Below, one piece after another: positions 12,140 to 22,120 of a stretch of DNA of 64,000 nucleotides. This stretch comes from Phytophthora colocasiae (lineage: Eukaryota; Oomycota; Peronosporomycetes; Peronosporales; Peronosporaceae), in contig JAGKQI010000059.1 of the NCBI GenBank assembly GCA_018806915.1, forward strand, positions 1-64,000. Reading direction: 5' to 3'. The position numbers and the translations under genes are program-made. The first letter of the stretch is position 1. Every line of letters starts with the position of its first letter. The notes under the pieces were generated by a model that saw nothing but the letters and a program-made list of their open reading frames with translations, had not been told where the DNA came from and did not search any database.

Positions 12140-13798
12140 TATCCAGCTTCATGGATCTCCCCACAACCACGGCAGGTATACAGACAGCGATCCGTTGGGT
12201 GACCCCTCTTCCCGCACTTATCACAGGTTAGACGTCTCCAGCAGTCTAGATCCGTATGCTTCCGCGATCCACAGTGTGAACAGCGACCTCGATCGTGATC
12301 TGATGTACCCCTACGATCTATTCGGCCTCGATCTTGCGCGTTCACCTGCGATCGCGACTGATCCTGTTGGTGGGGAACGCCCCAGTACCGATCTGCTTGT
12401 CTTCCGACGCAGCAAGATATATCCTCCGGAGATCGCCTTCAGAATCGGATCCGTCCGATCCGGATATTTCCTCTGATTCCGAGCTCGGATCTTGGATTTG
12501 GATCGCCCGTACCACCGCTCGGGTGGGTGCTGCCGGGGCACTGGCCGGTGCCTTTGTCTGTACTTCGATCCGAACGCAGATTTACGCTGTCTGCTTTTCG
12601 CCCGGTCCCGGGCACGAAGTACTTCCTCAAGTTCATCGACGTCATTCAGCCGGAGTAGGGTCAGCCGATCCGCTAACTCCGGATCTCCCAATGTCTCGAT
12701 ATAGTGATCTACATGTTCCCGGCGGGCCTTAGGGCTCCCATCCTTGATTTTCAGTCTAGCACGTAAAGCCCCCACCTTGAGCCCGTAGAGATAGTCAAGG
12801 GAGTCTCTTCCGATCGCTTGCGAGCGTGATAGTATTGCCACGCGACCGACATACCCAACCCACAATACTGGGTCTGGAAACTGTCCAACAGATCTGCCCA
12901 CTTGGTTTTCGTCGTTCGACTGAGCTGCCTGTACCAGTTCTTTGCCGGTCCCACCATCAGATCTGCAAATGTGAGGCATTTCTCTTCTTCCGTAGCCTGA
13001 TCGCGCTGAAATGCTGACTTGACTTTACTGATCCAGGCCCGAGCGCGATCTTCGTCCAGATCTTTACCCGCAAAATCTTTCCAGATCCGAGATCGCTGAG
13101 ATCCGGACCCGCTGGATCATCGACGATCCTCCTTGCCCGATCGCCGCGGATGCGATCGTTGCTCGGCTCGACATCTGTCCACCGGAACTTGGTACGCCCA
13201 GATCGTCCGGATCGTATTCCCATGCATCCGGATCCGAGGCCGTAACGGACTCCATTTCAACATCCAACTCCCCTTTGATCGGCGATCGGGGTGTCGCGAG
13301 ATTCCGTTCTTTTAAGAAACGATCCATCGCCATTTGAAAGTAGTCGTCCAACTTGTTGCTCGATCCAGTGGAATTAGTCGTCGGCGCGGTCTTGTCTGTC
13401 CGGATCTGGCGATTTTCTTGCTGATCAGGTGTCTTAGCCCCCAGTTTCGTGCCCACCGTTCGTGTATCTTGTTTCTTCATACACGATTTCAGGAATTTGG
13501 CACCGGAGGGGCCCAGCGACATGCGTTGCAGCCTTCTCGGGCTGTCGGAATCTGGTTCCGAGGTTGCGGACGCGTAGCAGGACGATCCAGTCTGATAGCC
13601 TGGATCGGGCGTCAGTGGGCGTTCGCCGACCAAGATCTTGAGAGAGTTGAATAGATCATGGGTCGCAGATTGAATCGCTTCCAGTTCCAGGTCAAATAGA
13701 GAGTTTGGGTCGAATTCTCCAGCCACTAAAGTAGAATCTTCACCGCGTTCAGGCGGTCCGAGCTAGTCCGGGGCTTCGACACCGGGCCGGTGAGGTTA
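12139..13798 (-). pseudogene. Family A gag, unit 1, N-terminally truncated
   Basis: The capsid-like region (motifs GPAKNWYRQL, WADLLDSFQTQY) and two C-terminal CCHC zinc knuckles (CSHCGSRKH, CDKCGKRGH; 12139-12290) are recognisable against the intact gag at 49795-52026. The N-terminal third is missing because the tandem-unit junction at 13798/13799 cuts it. A 24-bp deletion near 13728 and frameshifts near 13080, 12770 and 12400 break the frame. Confidence 0.75.
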
Positions 13799-14259
13799 TG
13801 TAATGGGTCTACCTAGACCTATTAGGTGGCGTACACGTGCGCTTACGTGTATGAGGAAGCGTGCAATTAGAATAGACTTAATTTAAGTATACTTATTTAA
13901 ATAAGTATAATTAAATCAAATATAACTAAATTAAACTGCAAAAATACCGTAAAATGAGAACTGTTATTGAATTTGGCATAAGCCAATTATGGACCTCCTA
14001 AAACTGTTTGTTATCTATTTCTAAAGGGTCTGCCAACGTGTGGTTGGCAGAAACTCTGCTCAGTGATTGGTAGAAATCCGTTACTTTCTACCAATAATAT
14101 GCACAAATGCACACGAACCACCCAATAATGTGGTTCGCCCATGTATCCTTTGGTGTGTACAGCACACCAAGGTCTGAGGCCCATTTCCAACCTCTAACAG
14201 TTATCCTAACTGTTAGAGTTACAAGTGGTACAACCACGTGTACGTGTAACCCCGTTACA
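13799..14259 (-). repeat. Family B 3' LTR, unit 2 (hairpin-tiled)
   Basis: 461 bp, TGTAATGGG to CCCCGTTACA. Inverted repeats follow one another: 13801-13824 (11-bp stem with one G.T, loop CC), 13832-13851 (TACACGT/ACGTGTA), 13888-13909 (22-bp perfect palindrome of TATACTTATTT and its complement), 14029-14051 (TCTGCCAAC/GTTGGCAGA), 14066-14095 (11-bp stem ATTGGTAGAAA), CGAACCAC/GTGGTTCG, TTGGTGTG/CACACCAA and 14192-14218 (12-bp arms CTCTAACAGTTA, loop TCC). No separate TATA-box claim is possible because the AT-rich palindrome dominates. Confidence 0.85.
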
Positions 14260-14271
14260 CCATCCCCCCGT
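14260..14271 (-). other. Family B polypurine tract (candidate)
   Basis: On minus this reads ACGGGGGGATGG immediately before the LTR start TGTAACGGGG. A G-rich purine run abutting the 3' LTR is the expected plus-strand primer. Units 1 and 3 keep shorter versions. Confidence 0.6.
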
Positions 14272-14360
14272 TAAGATTCGACGTATCGGTCTCGATACGT
14301 CAATCAACAGAACTTGACAAGACCGTCAAATTCCCAAGAGAAATCCGAGTTCATTTCGCA

Positions 14361-15824
14361 ATGGACTCGCCAACGCCCACGTCTCCGTCCGCTTCTGCGG
14401 ACGCGCAAGCCTCTCCTGCTGCCTCTGCAGCAGGAACAACGACCTCAGCAGTGCCCACTAGCACTGCTGCTTCCAGCGGTTCGACAGAGAAGCTCTCTGC
14501 CACCAAGTACCATGCTCTCCATAAGGAGAAGCATGAGAAAAAGAAGAAGTCTTCTTCTCTAGCAGAGATTAAGAATCCTGCTGTCCCTCTTAAAGAACTC
14601 TTTGGAGAGGACTACGAAGACATCCTCGACTACGAGGAGGATGTCGAGGAGGGGAGGTTGATGTCAAGGCTCCGCTCCGTGTCTTCGTCCGAAGACACGT
14701 CAGACCCACCTGTGGGATCTCGACGACCTCGTGATGAGGCCTCGGACGCTTCAAGCTCGAAGCGTCCGCGCAGTGATGATGAAGCGTCCCCCATGTCGAG
14801 GGCGCTTACTGCACCGCGCACTGATCCGCCAGTGCGCACGCCATGGATGCCTACTGAGGCGGAGATCCATGACCGGTTCGGTGCTAGTGCACCACCGAAC
14901 CCGATACTGTTGTACTCATGCAACAGTATCAACGACGACGACGTCGCCGCTAAGGTTGTCTTTGAGTCCGAGACTCAAAGACGCGACTACTATATCGGGC
15001 TCTTCCACGAGCTCCGATACTATGCAGCGAAGAAGACTTCGCGCAAGAGCAAAGTGCCAGAGTGGCAGGCACTTTGTCAGTCGTGGAACGCCTTTGTTGA
15101 TAACTTCAACAAAGACCCGAAGGCATATCGCGATCGCGTTGCTGCGGCTCGCGATCGCTACTACACTTACACTACACGTGGTAAGTGTGAACGCCTCCAT
15201 GATCAGTCCATGGAAGCGGGGATCCCATGTGCCGTTCCCTTTGGCACACCCTGTCCGTGTTGCTCACCCTGGCAGCACGCCTCACCGAAAGTGATCTCCT
15301 GGGGTACACGGTCGTCCGTGTACCCGATCACATCAAGGAACTCCGTGGTCGTATTGTGCCACGCGAAGCTCCGAGTGCTGTGGCTGACCGCAGCACTCCT
15401 CGTGCAGGGTTTAACCCTGCAAGTTATGGTGGGCTTTGTACGCCCTCACCATTTCCGGAACGTCCTCCATCAGGACGTTCCGCGGCTCATGTATCTCGAT
15501 GGGGAGGAAATCCTCTCCAACGAATACGAAAACGAACCCCTTGAGAGTTCGTTCTCTTATGAGCCACGATCCGCTCCACAATCCAGCGGATCGCTCCACG
15601 CGCGTCGCGCAACGGCGGCGGAGGGGGTGGGAACACTCCCTCCGCATGGTCAACGCTATGACCATGACGATCGTGCCCTGCACGATCGAGTTGCTGCGCT
15701 GGAGCAGACACAGAGCGCTGAGATAGCTGCTCTGAAGCAGGAGGTTCGTGTCCTCCGTGCTGAGGTCTGCGAGGCAGCTCAGACTGCTCTCGGAACCTCT
15801 CGTCCGGTCTTGGGACGAGAGTGA
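14361..15824 (+). CDS. Family B antisense ORF (487 codons)
   Basis: Starts 102 bp inside the 3' LTR and reads opposite to gag-pol. It encodes a Ser/Thr/Pro/Ala-rich N-terminus (1-50), Lys-rich and acidic segments (HEKHEKKKK, then EDYEDILDYEED at about 80-95), an SSKRPRSDDE stretch, a predicted folded middle (PWMPTEAEIHDRFG to about residue 270) and a C-terminal heptad-like segment (RVAALEQTQSAEIAALKQ). Two compensating indels distinguish its middle from units 1 and 3, so residues about 280-385 may be out of the original frame. From 15411 to 15824 it overlaps, on the other strand, the chromodomain tail of B pol. I do not recognise the family; no transmembrane segment, so not an envelope protein. 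Confidence 0.6.
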   Translation: MDSPTPTSPSASADAQASPAASAAGTTTSAVPTSTAASSGSTEKLSATKYHALHKEKHEKKKKSSSLAEIKNPAVPLKELFGEDYEDILDYEEDVEEGRLMSRLRSVSSSEDTSDPPVGSRRPRDEASDASSSKRPRSDDEASPMSRALTAPRTDPPVRTPWMPTEAEIHDRFGASAPPNPILLYSCNSINDDDVAAKVVFESETQRRDYYIGLFHELRYYAAKKTSRKSKVPEWQALCQSWNAFVDNFNKDPKAYRDRVAAARDRYYTYTTRGKCERLHDQSMEAGIPCAVPFGTPCPCCSPWQHASPKVISWGTRSSVYPITSRNSVVVLCHAKLRVLWLTAALLVQGLTLQVMVGFVRPHHFRNVLHQDVPRLMYLDGEEILSNEYENEPLESSFSYEPRSAPQSSGSLHARRATAAEGVGTLPPHGQRYDHDDRALHDRVAALEQTQSAEIAALKQEVRVLRAEVCEAAQTALGTSRPVLGRE

Positions 15825-15965
15825 ACCAGTTGATCGACCGTGTCGACGGTCTCGAGAAGGCCTTCCAGGCCTCTCGCACTCCTCAGTCGGACTACCAACC
15901 CTAGGTAGTCCGTGCTGCACGTACGGCTTCAACCGCCCGACGTAGAAGGTCGGGTGGAGTCTCAT
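15411..15965 (-). pseudogene. Family B pol C-terminus with broken chromodomain, unit 2
   Basis: Encodes the RLHPTFYVGRLKPY motif that follows Gypsy integrase GPF modules, a Pro/Arg-rich linker and a chromodomain (IVERIVAHKR, FRIRWRGFPP). A 2-nt loss near 15488 shifts the frame just before the conserved WEP; the downstream RNVLMEDVPEMVRAY reads in another frame to the TAA at about 15411, which lies inside the GCAGGG/CCCTGC hairpin. Confidence 0.75.
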
Positions 15966-17655
15966 GCTGGACGGTATGTCCAGCCGGTACGCGTTGCCGT
16001 GCCGTTCAAGTACTTGAACGGCCCAATGAATCTTGGAGCAAGTTTGCTTGCTCCAAAGTCAGACACTGCATGTTTAGGCAGGTTTTGTGTAGCTAACAAA
16101 ACTAATGAACCCACTTTGAATTCATTTATGTTGCCTCTACCAACAGTATCAGCGTTCAGCTTCTGTCGATCGACAGAAGCTGCGATAGCATCTTGGACAA
16201 ACCGTATGACGGCTTGTCTTCGCTGGACAAAGTCTAGCGCACCCGAGATGAATCCTTTCAGCTTGTCGCCCTTGTCAGCAGCAGGCCCTGCCTGCTCGCT
16301 ATCATCTTTCATGTCTGTGCCCGGCACAGACATCGCGCGCTCGTTCCTGCTCGAACGAGACGTCGCACGCGTCACCGCAGCTGATAGTGTGCTGCTATCA
16401 GTTGCATTCTGCGGTTGTTCGGACGCAACCGTAGATCCTCCCCCACTTAAGGAGGAAGCTACCCCGCCGAGCATGCTCGGCAATCGTGGATGCCTCATGG
16501 CGTTCACGTAGAACGGTGTATGCCCTGTCGAGGCATGCACCGAGTTGTTGATGGCAAACTCTGCCATCGGCAAGCACTCGCCCAATGCGGGAACGAGTGA
16601 GCGTAGCTCTTCAACGTGTCACCCAATACACGGTTGACACGTTCGGTCTGTCCGTCCGTCTGCGGATGATCCGCAGTCGACATTGATAACTGTGAGCCAA
16701 GAAGTGTAAACACTTCTTGCCAGAACCGCGCTGTGAAGCGTGGATCACGGTCCGACACAATGTCGAGCGGCATGCCATGGTGTTTGAACACCATGTCAAC
16801 AAACAGTCGCGCAGTCTGCGCGGCTGTAACAGTAACCCGGACGGCAGCAAGATGAACCATCTTGCTGAATCTGTCCACAAAGACAACGATGCCCGTCCTC
16901 CGCTTGCTGTCAGGCGGAAGACCGAAGACAAAGTCCATGGACATGGACTGCCAACACTCCGACGGAGTCGGAAGTGATTGAAGAGGAGCCTGCGAGAACT
17001 GCGCAGGCTTCACGCGTTGACAAACCTCGCAAGCACGTACGTACTTGCGCACCCACTTGTACTGGTGGTGCCAGTAGAAGTCACGCGTGAGAAGAGTGTA
17101 CGTCTTCTCACGACCCGGATGCCCTGCCGTGGGGGCATCGTGATACTCGAACATGATCCTCAACCGGAGGTCGCGATCATTCGGAACGACAATGCGATCC
17201 GCATTGTCGTCTACTACACTGTACAACAGTAGGCCTTCGTGTACACGATAGCGGTGTACACGAGCTCGAAGATGAGGGGTTAGCTTCCGACGTGCCACGT
17301 CGGAAGGTGCTGCGAGGAACTCCAGCAGCCCCTTCGCGTCTGCATCCCTTGCATACGCGTTCTTCACGTCGTCAATCAACGTTGACGACGGCACGCGTGT
17401 CCTCACGACGCCAACGCTGTTGGCGTCGACCGTCTCCGCATAGTCAGGTCGACGCGATAACGCGTCGGCCACTACATTGAGTCTTCCGGGTTTGTACTCC
17501 ACCCGGAAGTTGTACTCCGCGAAGAAGGACAACCATCTCGCCATACGTTGCGAGATGTGCGGCGACTTAATCGCCGTACGCAATGATGCGTGGTCTGTAT
17601 AGACCACGAACGGTCTACTCCCAAGTAGATACACTCCGGAACTTTGCGAGTGCAT
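15962..17655 (-). pseudogene. Family B integrase and RNase H C-terminus, unit 2
   Basis: From 17655 down: end of RNase H, HHCC region (HHQYKWVRKYVRACEVC), catalytic core (MDFVFGLP, SDRDPRF, TDGQTERVN), and a C-terminal DNA-binding region (GSLVLLATQNLPKH, PRFIGPFK). A 1-nt deletion near 16580 splits the core from the C-terminal part, and a smaller frame change lies near 17640. The corresponding frame in unit 3 is open throughout. Confidence 0.8.
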
Positions 17656-18679
17656 ACTTCATGGCAAGGAGCTCCTTGTCATGTACGGGATAATTACGCT
17701 CAGCTGGCTTCAGCTGACGCGATTGATAATAGACTACACGATCACGCCCTTCGTGATCGTGTTGCATCAATGCACATCCGATTGCAAAGTCGGATGCATC
17801 GCACACTACGTGGAATGGACGATCTTGGTCCGCCACGGCCAAGATCGGCGCTTCAGTCAAGCCCTGCTTGACTGCACCGAATGCCTCCTCGCACTCGGTC
17901 GTCCAAATCCACTCAGCTTCTTTCTTAAGAAGCTGTGACAACAGGCGAATCTTGCCCGCATAGTTGTCCACGTACTCTGCACAAGTACGTGGCAAATGAG
18001 AACTGCCTCAGTTCCTTCACATTGGATGGCGTGGGCCATTCATTGATCACTCTGACCTTCTCTGGGTCAGGGCGCACGCCGTCTTTCCCCGAGACACCCC
18101 AGCACGGGTATCTCGCTCGCCCCGAAAGATACACTTCTTCAGGTTCGCATAGAGCTTATGTTTCCTCATAAGCTCTAGCAGCTTCCGGAGATGCACCTTG
18201 TGCATCTCAATGTCCGTCTTCCCGTTCACAGCCCGGCTGTGGACGAACACGTCGTCGAAGTAGCTCGGTGCGAAGTCGCGCACCGAGCGCAATAGATGTG
18301 TCACGCATCTATTGAACGTCGCAGGGGCGTTCTTAAGCCCCTGTGGCATGACGAGCCACTCCCAAAGCATACCGCTTGGAGTGCTTACCGCTGTGAGAGG
18401 GATGTCCCTCTCACGCATGAGGATTTGATAGAATCCATCACGCAGATCTAGAGCACTGAAGATAGTGCTCAAGGCCATCGAATCGATGATAACATCTTTT
18501 CGCGGTATCGGCGTCTGCGCCGGTATCGTCGCATCGTTCAGCTTGTTATACGCATGAACGATGCACCAGCCGCCCTGTGGTTTCTTCACACAGAACGTTG
18601 GAGCACTGTGCGGGGACGTTGACTCCCGCACTTGACCTGCAAGACGACGACTTTCAAAGAAGTCGTCGATCGCTTGCAC
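17615..18679 (-). pseudogene. Family B reverse transcriptase, unit 2
   Basis: RT with conserved blocks SALDLRDGFYQ, MPQGLKNAPATFNR and catalytic YFDD (near 18260), then the connection and the first half of RNase H (CDASDFAIGCALMQ). Frameshifts at about 18115 and 18000 interrupt it. Upstream, a TGA within an 18-bp near-palindrome (18689-18706) separates it from the protease-linker frame. Confidence 0.8.
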
Positions 18680-18697
18680 TTGTTCACGCGGCAGTGG

Positions 18698-20712
18698 TCA
18701 CTGCCGTGTAACACAGTACTTCGTGCCCGGCACGAGATCAATCTCGTGCTGTACGCCCTTATCCTTCGGAAGCTCCGAAGGAATCTCGTCCGGGAGTACA
18801 TCCTTGTACTCCCGCAGAACTTCGTAGTAGGGACTCGACCTCAACGAGTCCCAACTCTGCTCCTCGAAGCGCTGCTTCTTAGTCTTCGCACTGAGGGAGT
18901 CATCACCCTCAGTGATCCCATCGACGACGAGCTGCTTCAGCTCTTCGGCTTCGCGATCCACTCTCTCGATATCCGAGAGAATGCAAATTTGTTCGATGCG
19001 TCCATCGTACAAGTCTCGTGCGAAGCGCTTCCAACTCATCGTTGGAAGTGCGGTCAACGCCGACGCACTCGTCGGCGGATTCTCCAACCGCATCCTCTGG
19101 TACTGTAACCCAGTACCAGTACGTGTCAAGACGTTCAACGTCTCGACACTCGGTGTCTGCACTGCAGATACACCCGTCTCAGTCCCGGACTGAGACTCGC
19201 GCAGCTCCCTGAGCTTGCGCCGCGAAGGTCTACCGTGGAGCCCGGCTCCAGGTGCTCCACGTCCAAGGCATCGCACCTTGGACGGGACGTTATCGCAATC
19301 GTCAGCGGATTCCTTCCGCTGACTCGCACTATCAAGCCCGGCTTGAGTGCCGCTCATCGCGTGCAGCGCTGCTGCACGTGAGCACGCAGGTTGTTCGGGT
19401 GCTGGGCGTTTGCAACCGCCAGCACCTCCTGCCGCGCAGTCGGTTCCCTGAACCGCTGCGCCTCCATCCGCTCCCGGAGCGGATGAAGCAACCGCATCGT
19501 CGACTCCCGGAGTCGACGTGCTCTCGCTAGCTTCCTGCGCTAGCGAGTGTTCGCTTGTACACATATCATCCGTTCCCAGAGCGGATGTACGATCGCTAGT
19601 TCCCGGAACTAGCAGCGACTGTTCGCCTATACACGTCTCATCAGCTCCCGGAGCTGATGACCGATCGCTAGTTCCTGGAACTAGCAGCGATGCGCCAGTG
19701 GCGTCAGCTCCCAGAGCTGACGCACGCCTTTCGGTTCCCCGAATTTTATTTTTATCGTCAACTCTCAGAGTTGACGCGACGTCGTCGGCGCGACCCTTGG
19801 GGGCTTGAAGTACCTCCAAGGATACCGGTATTTTACCTTCTCTCAGGTGAATCGCATTCACCTGACCATCACTCATGTGACAAACATCATTCAGATGTTT
19901 ACGCGTCAGGTGATTCACATTCACCTAACCATCACTCATGTGACCGCGACCCTTTGGCTCAGATTTCTGAGTCGACATACATTTTCTCCCAACGACTCGA
20001 GAGTCGCTGGCGGTCGCCGGCGGCGATCGGAGGCAGCGGCGGACGCTGCTGCCTCAACTGGGGAATCACATGCACCGCCCGGTGCATGTGCAGCACTGAC
20101 AGGGCCATCGCTCTCTGTCGCGCATGCTTTGTTGAAGCGTACGAGTGTACGCTTCTCCCAGTTGATCACCGGGTCATGGCGTGCAAGCCACGGCATGCCT
20201 AATACTAAGTCGAACTTATCGTCTAGATTTAAGACGATAAGGTCTTCCTCAAACGTCCTTCGTTTGTAAGAGAAGCGCACACGGACTACGCGCTTCTCAG
20301 TCCTCACGGTGGCACCTGTTGCCAACCGCACCTCCAACACGCTGCGAGGCGTGTCGGCTTCTTCAAAGTCAAACCTTCGAAGACTTCCCTGTCGAACAAA
20401 GTTGTTCGACGCGCCCGAGTCCACTAGGGCACGAAGAGAGTTCACTCTCTTCGACATCACGTTCAGGATGACAAGGTTTGGCTTGTCATCTTGCAGCTAC
20501 AGCGAGAAACCTTCTCGCTGGGGGCAGCAGTCCTCAACGTCGCGTGTCCAAGCTCGACACGCGAGACTGCATCACCAGTAGGACGCCCCGCGCCTACTGG
20601 TCCTTGGCGTTTTTGAACGCCCGCCCGCTGTGCACTCGCGTGCATAGTGACCGATGTTACTACACTTGTAACATCGAACCTTGCTGTTCCTACGCTGCTG
20701 TTGACCAGCAGT
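18698..20712 (-). pseudogene. Family B zinc knuckle, protease and PG-repeat linker, unit 2
   Basis: From 20712 down: a CCHC zinc knuckle (CYKCSNIGHYAREC, about 20640-20682), a retropepsin with the DSG active site (20413-20421, LVDSGASNNFV), then a linker of degenerate PG-containing peptide repeats (about 19740-19440), each sitting on a DNA hairpin, and the lead-in to RT ending at KYCVTRQ plus TGA. Frame breaks lie near 20500, 19980 and 19930. The gag N-terminus is absent: the A LTR begins at 20713. Confidence 0.75.
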
Positions 20713-22017
20713 TGTGGTGGAGCGGATCTGCCAAAATCTCGTTAGGGCAGGTCCCGATCACCACTTGCGCCCAGACACCGACTAACGGAGGGGGTCCCCC
20801 GATGATCCGTGATCTAGCTGTGTGTAGTTTCACCTTGTGTACCCGTCGGTAGGCGGGTTACGCTCTTCCAGGTGACTTCTGAAGGTGTCTTGTAGGTCGG
20901 AAGAAAGTCTTGGGTGACGCAGGGGTTTGAGGCGGCGTGGAAGTTCTTCACTCCACCTCGGGGTACTTGATCCCGGTCGTAGGCGAGTTCTCGAGCCCTG
21001 ATCCGGGTACCTGGTTCTTGATCCAGGTCTTCCAATAATCCAATGTTTGGGATTCAGTCCCTTCCTTTCTGTTGTTTTCCGCTTCCGATAGCGGGGGTCT
21101 TGATAGGGCGAGATTCGACTGGATCCTTAGGCTAAACAACCAATTCCTTCCCGATCCGATGTATGCACTTAAAGGATAGTTCACTAGATAGGGCAAAGCT
21201 GGCCAATATATTATCCAGACTTAACCGCTATACTAGGTCACGTATCCTTACCTCCTTGACGCCTGTAGGGCCAATGTAGTTCCCGGTTCCAGGCGCAGCG
21301 AAGACACTTGAGTGGTTCAGGGCAAATTCGATTCTGTTTATGGTTATTCCTATGCCTACTAATCCCATCCTGATTTACTATCCTACGATCACATGACACT
21401 GGCTACAGAGCTGATCCCTAGCTTGGTTCCCCTAACCCTGATCTTGAGCCGATTCCGCACTTAACCGAAGCTTGATCTCGCACTTAACCGAGGCTTGATC
21501 GCTGCCTGATCCCGCTTGGTAATCCTTCAAAGAATCCGGATCAGGCCACCAGAAGAGTCTGCGCCACGCCTGGGGCTGACCTTGATCCGGAGCTGATCTC
21601 GTACTCATACCGGAGAGGATCATTGCGTGATCCTGCGTGATCCCGCTTCGTCGCCGCCCGGGGAAGTAGGATCGTGCTGATAGAGGCTTCGGGGCGCCAG
21701 GGTAAGCCGATCGTGCTCACTTGGGACCCCGTCATCGTTGATCGCGCGAGAACATCCTTGATTTCCCCATTCTTCCTCCGGCAGGATTCGGATCACCCAC
21801 GAACACCGCGACAGGATTCGGATCACCCACGAACACCGCTCCACTTGCTCCTCCGCCGGTGTCTCCGTTGCCTGTTCCCCGGCGGGAACCCTCGTACCTT
21901 CGTCTGATTCGACCCAGATCTGGGGATCACAGGTCCCCCCTGTCGCTCGTTCCGACTCTATTCGGGTTCGTGGCTGATATCGCCTCTCCGGGAAAAATCT
22001 TCGTCCGATTCACCACA
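20713..22017 (-). repeat. Family A 3' LTR, unit 2
   Basis: TGTGGTGGAGCGG to TTCACCACA, 1,305 bp, with 7-bp terminal inverted repeats TGTGGTG/CACCACA. Internal tandem repeats: 30-bp period at 21782-21838 (CAGGATTCGGATCACCC twice) and a 22-bp direct repeat at 21456-21500 (CGCACTTAACCGA then GCTTGATC). GATC is very frequent. The left flank is B gag (GACCAGCAGT), showing that A sits in B. Confidence 0.85.
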
Positions 22018-22120
22018 TCCGCCCCCAGCACGTAAGTTGAGCTGCCGCAGCTCACTTCGGGTTTATTTCCACATTCACCACCTGGAACACAAGTCGTTCA
22101 AGTGCCACCACTCCCTCACG

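Larger units (their letters stand above)
2659..13798 (-). repeat. Composite B+A unit 1 (internally deleted)
   Basis: First of three tandem units. It begins at the B LTR terminus TGTAATGGG and ends in A gag at the same point as unit 2 (GGTGAGGTTA followed by the next TGTAATGGG). Relative to unit 2 it lacks about 7.7 kb (equivalent to 17716-25423), which removed B RT and protease, the A 3' LTR, the A antisense ORF and the A chromodomain C-terminus. It carries more small indels than units 2 and 3. Confidence 0.85.

Noticed and set aside
13751..13830. B simply inserted into A gag in units 1-2
   Set aside because: A simple insertion should show A gag continuing beyond the other end of B; instead every B is cut by an A LTR, and whole composites repeat at a constant offset, so tandem duplication fits better.
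13888..13909. TATA-type promoter or replication origin at the AT palindrome
   Set aside because: The palindrome fits the general hairpin pattern of B; nothing else supports promoter or origin function.
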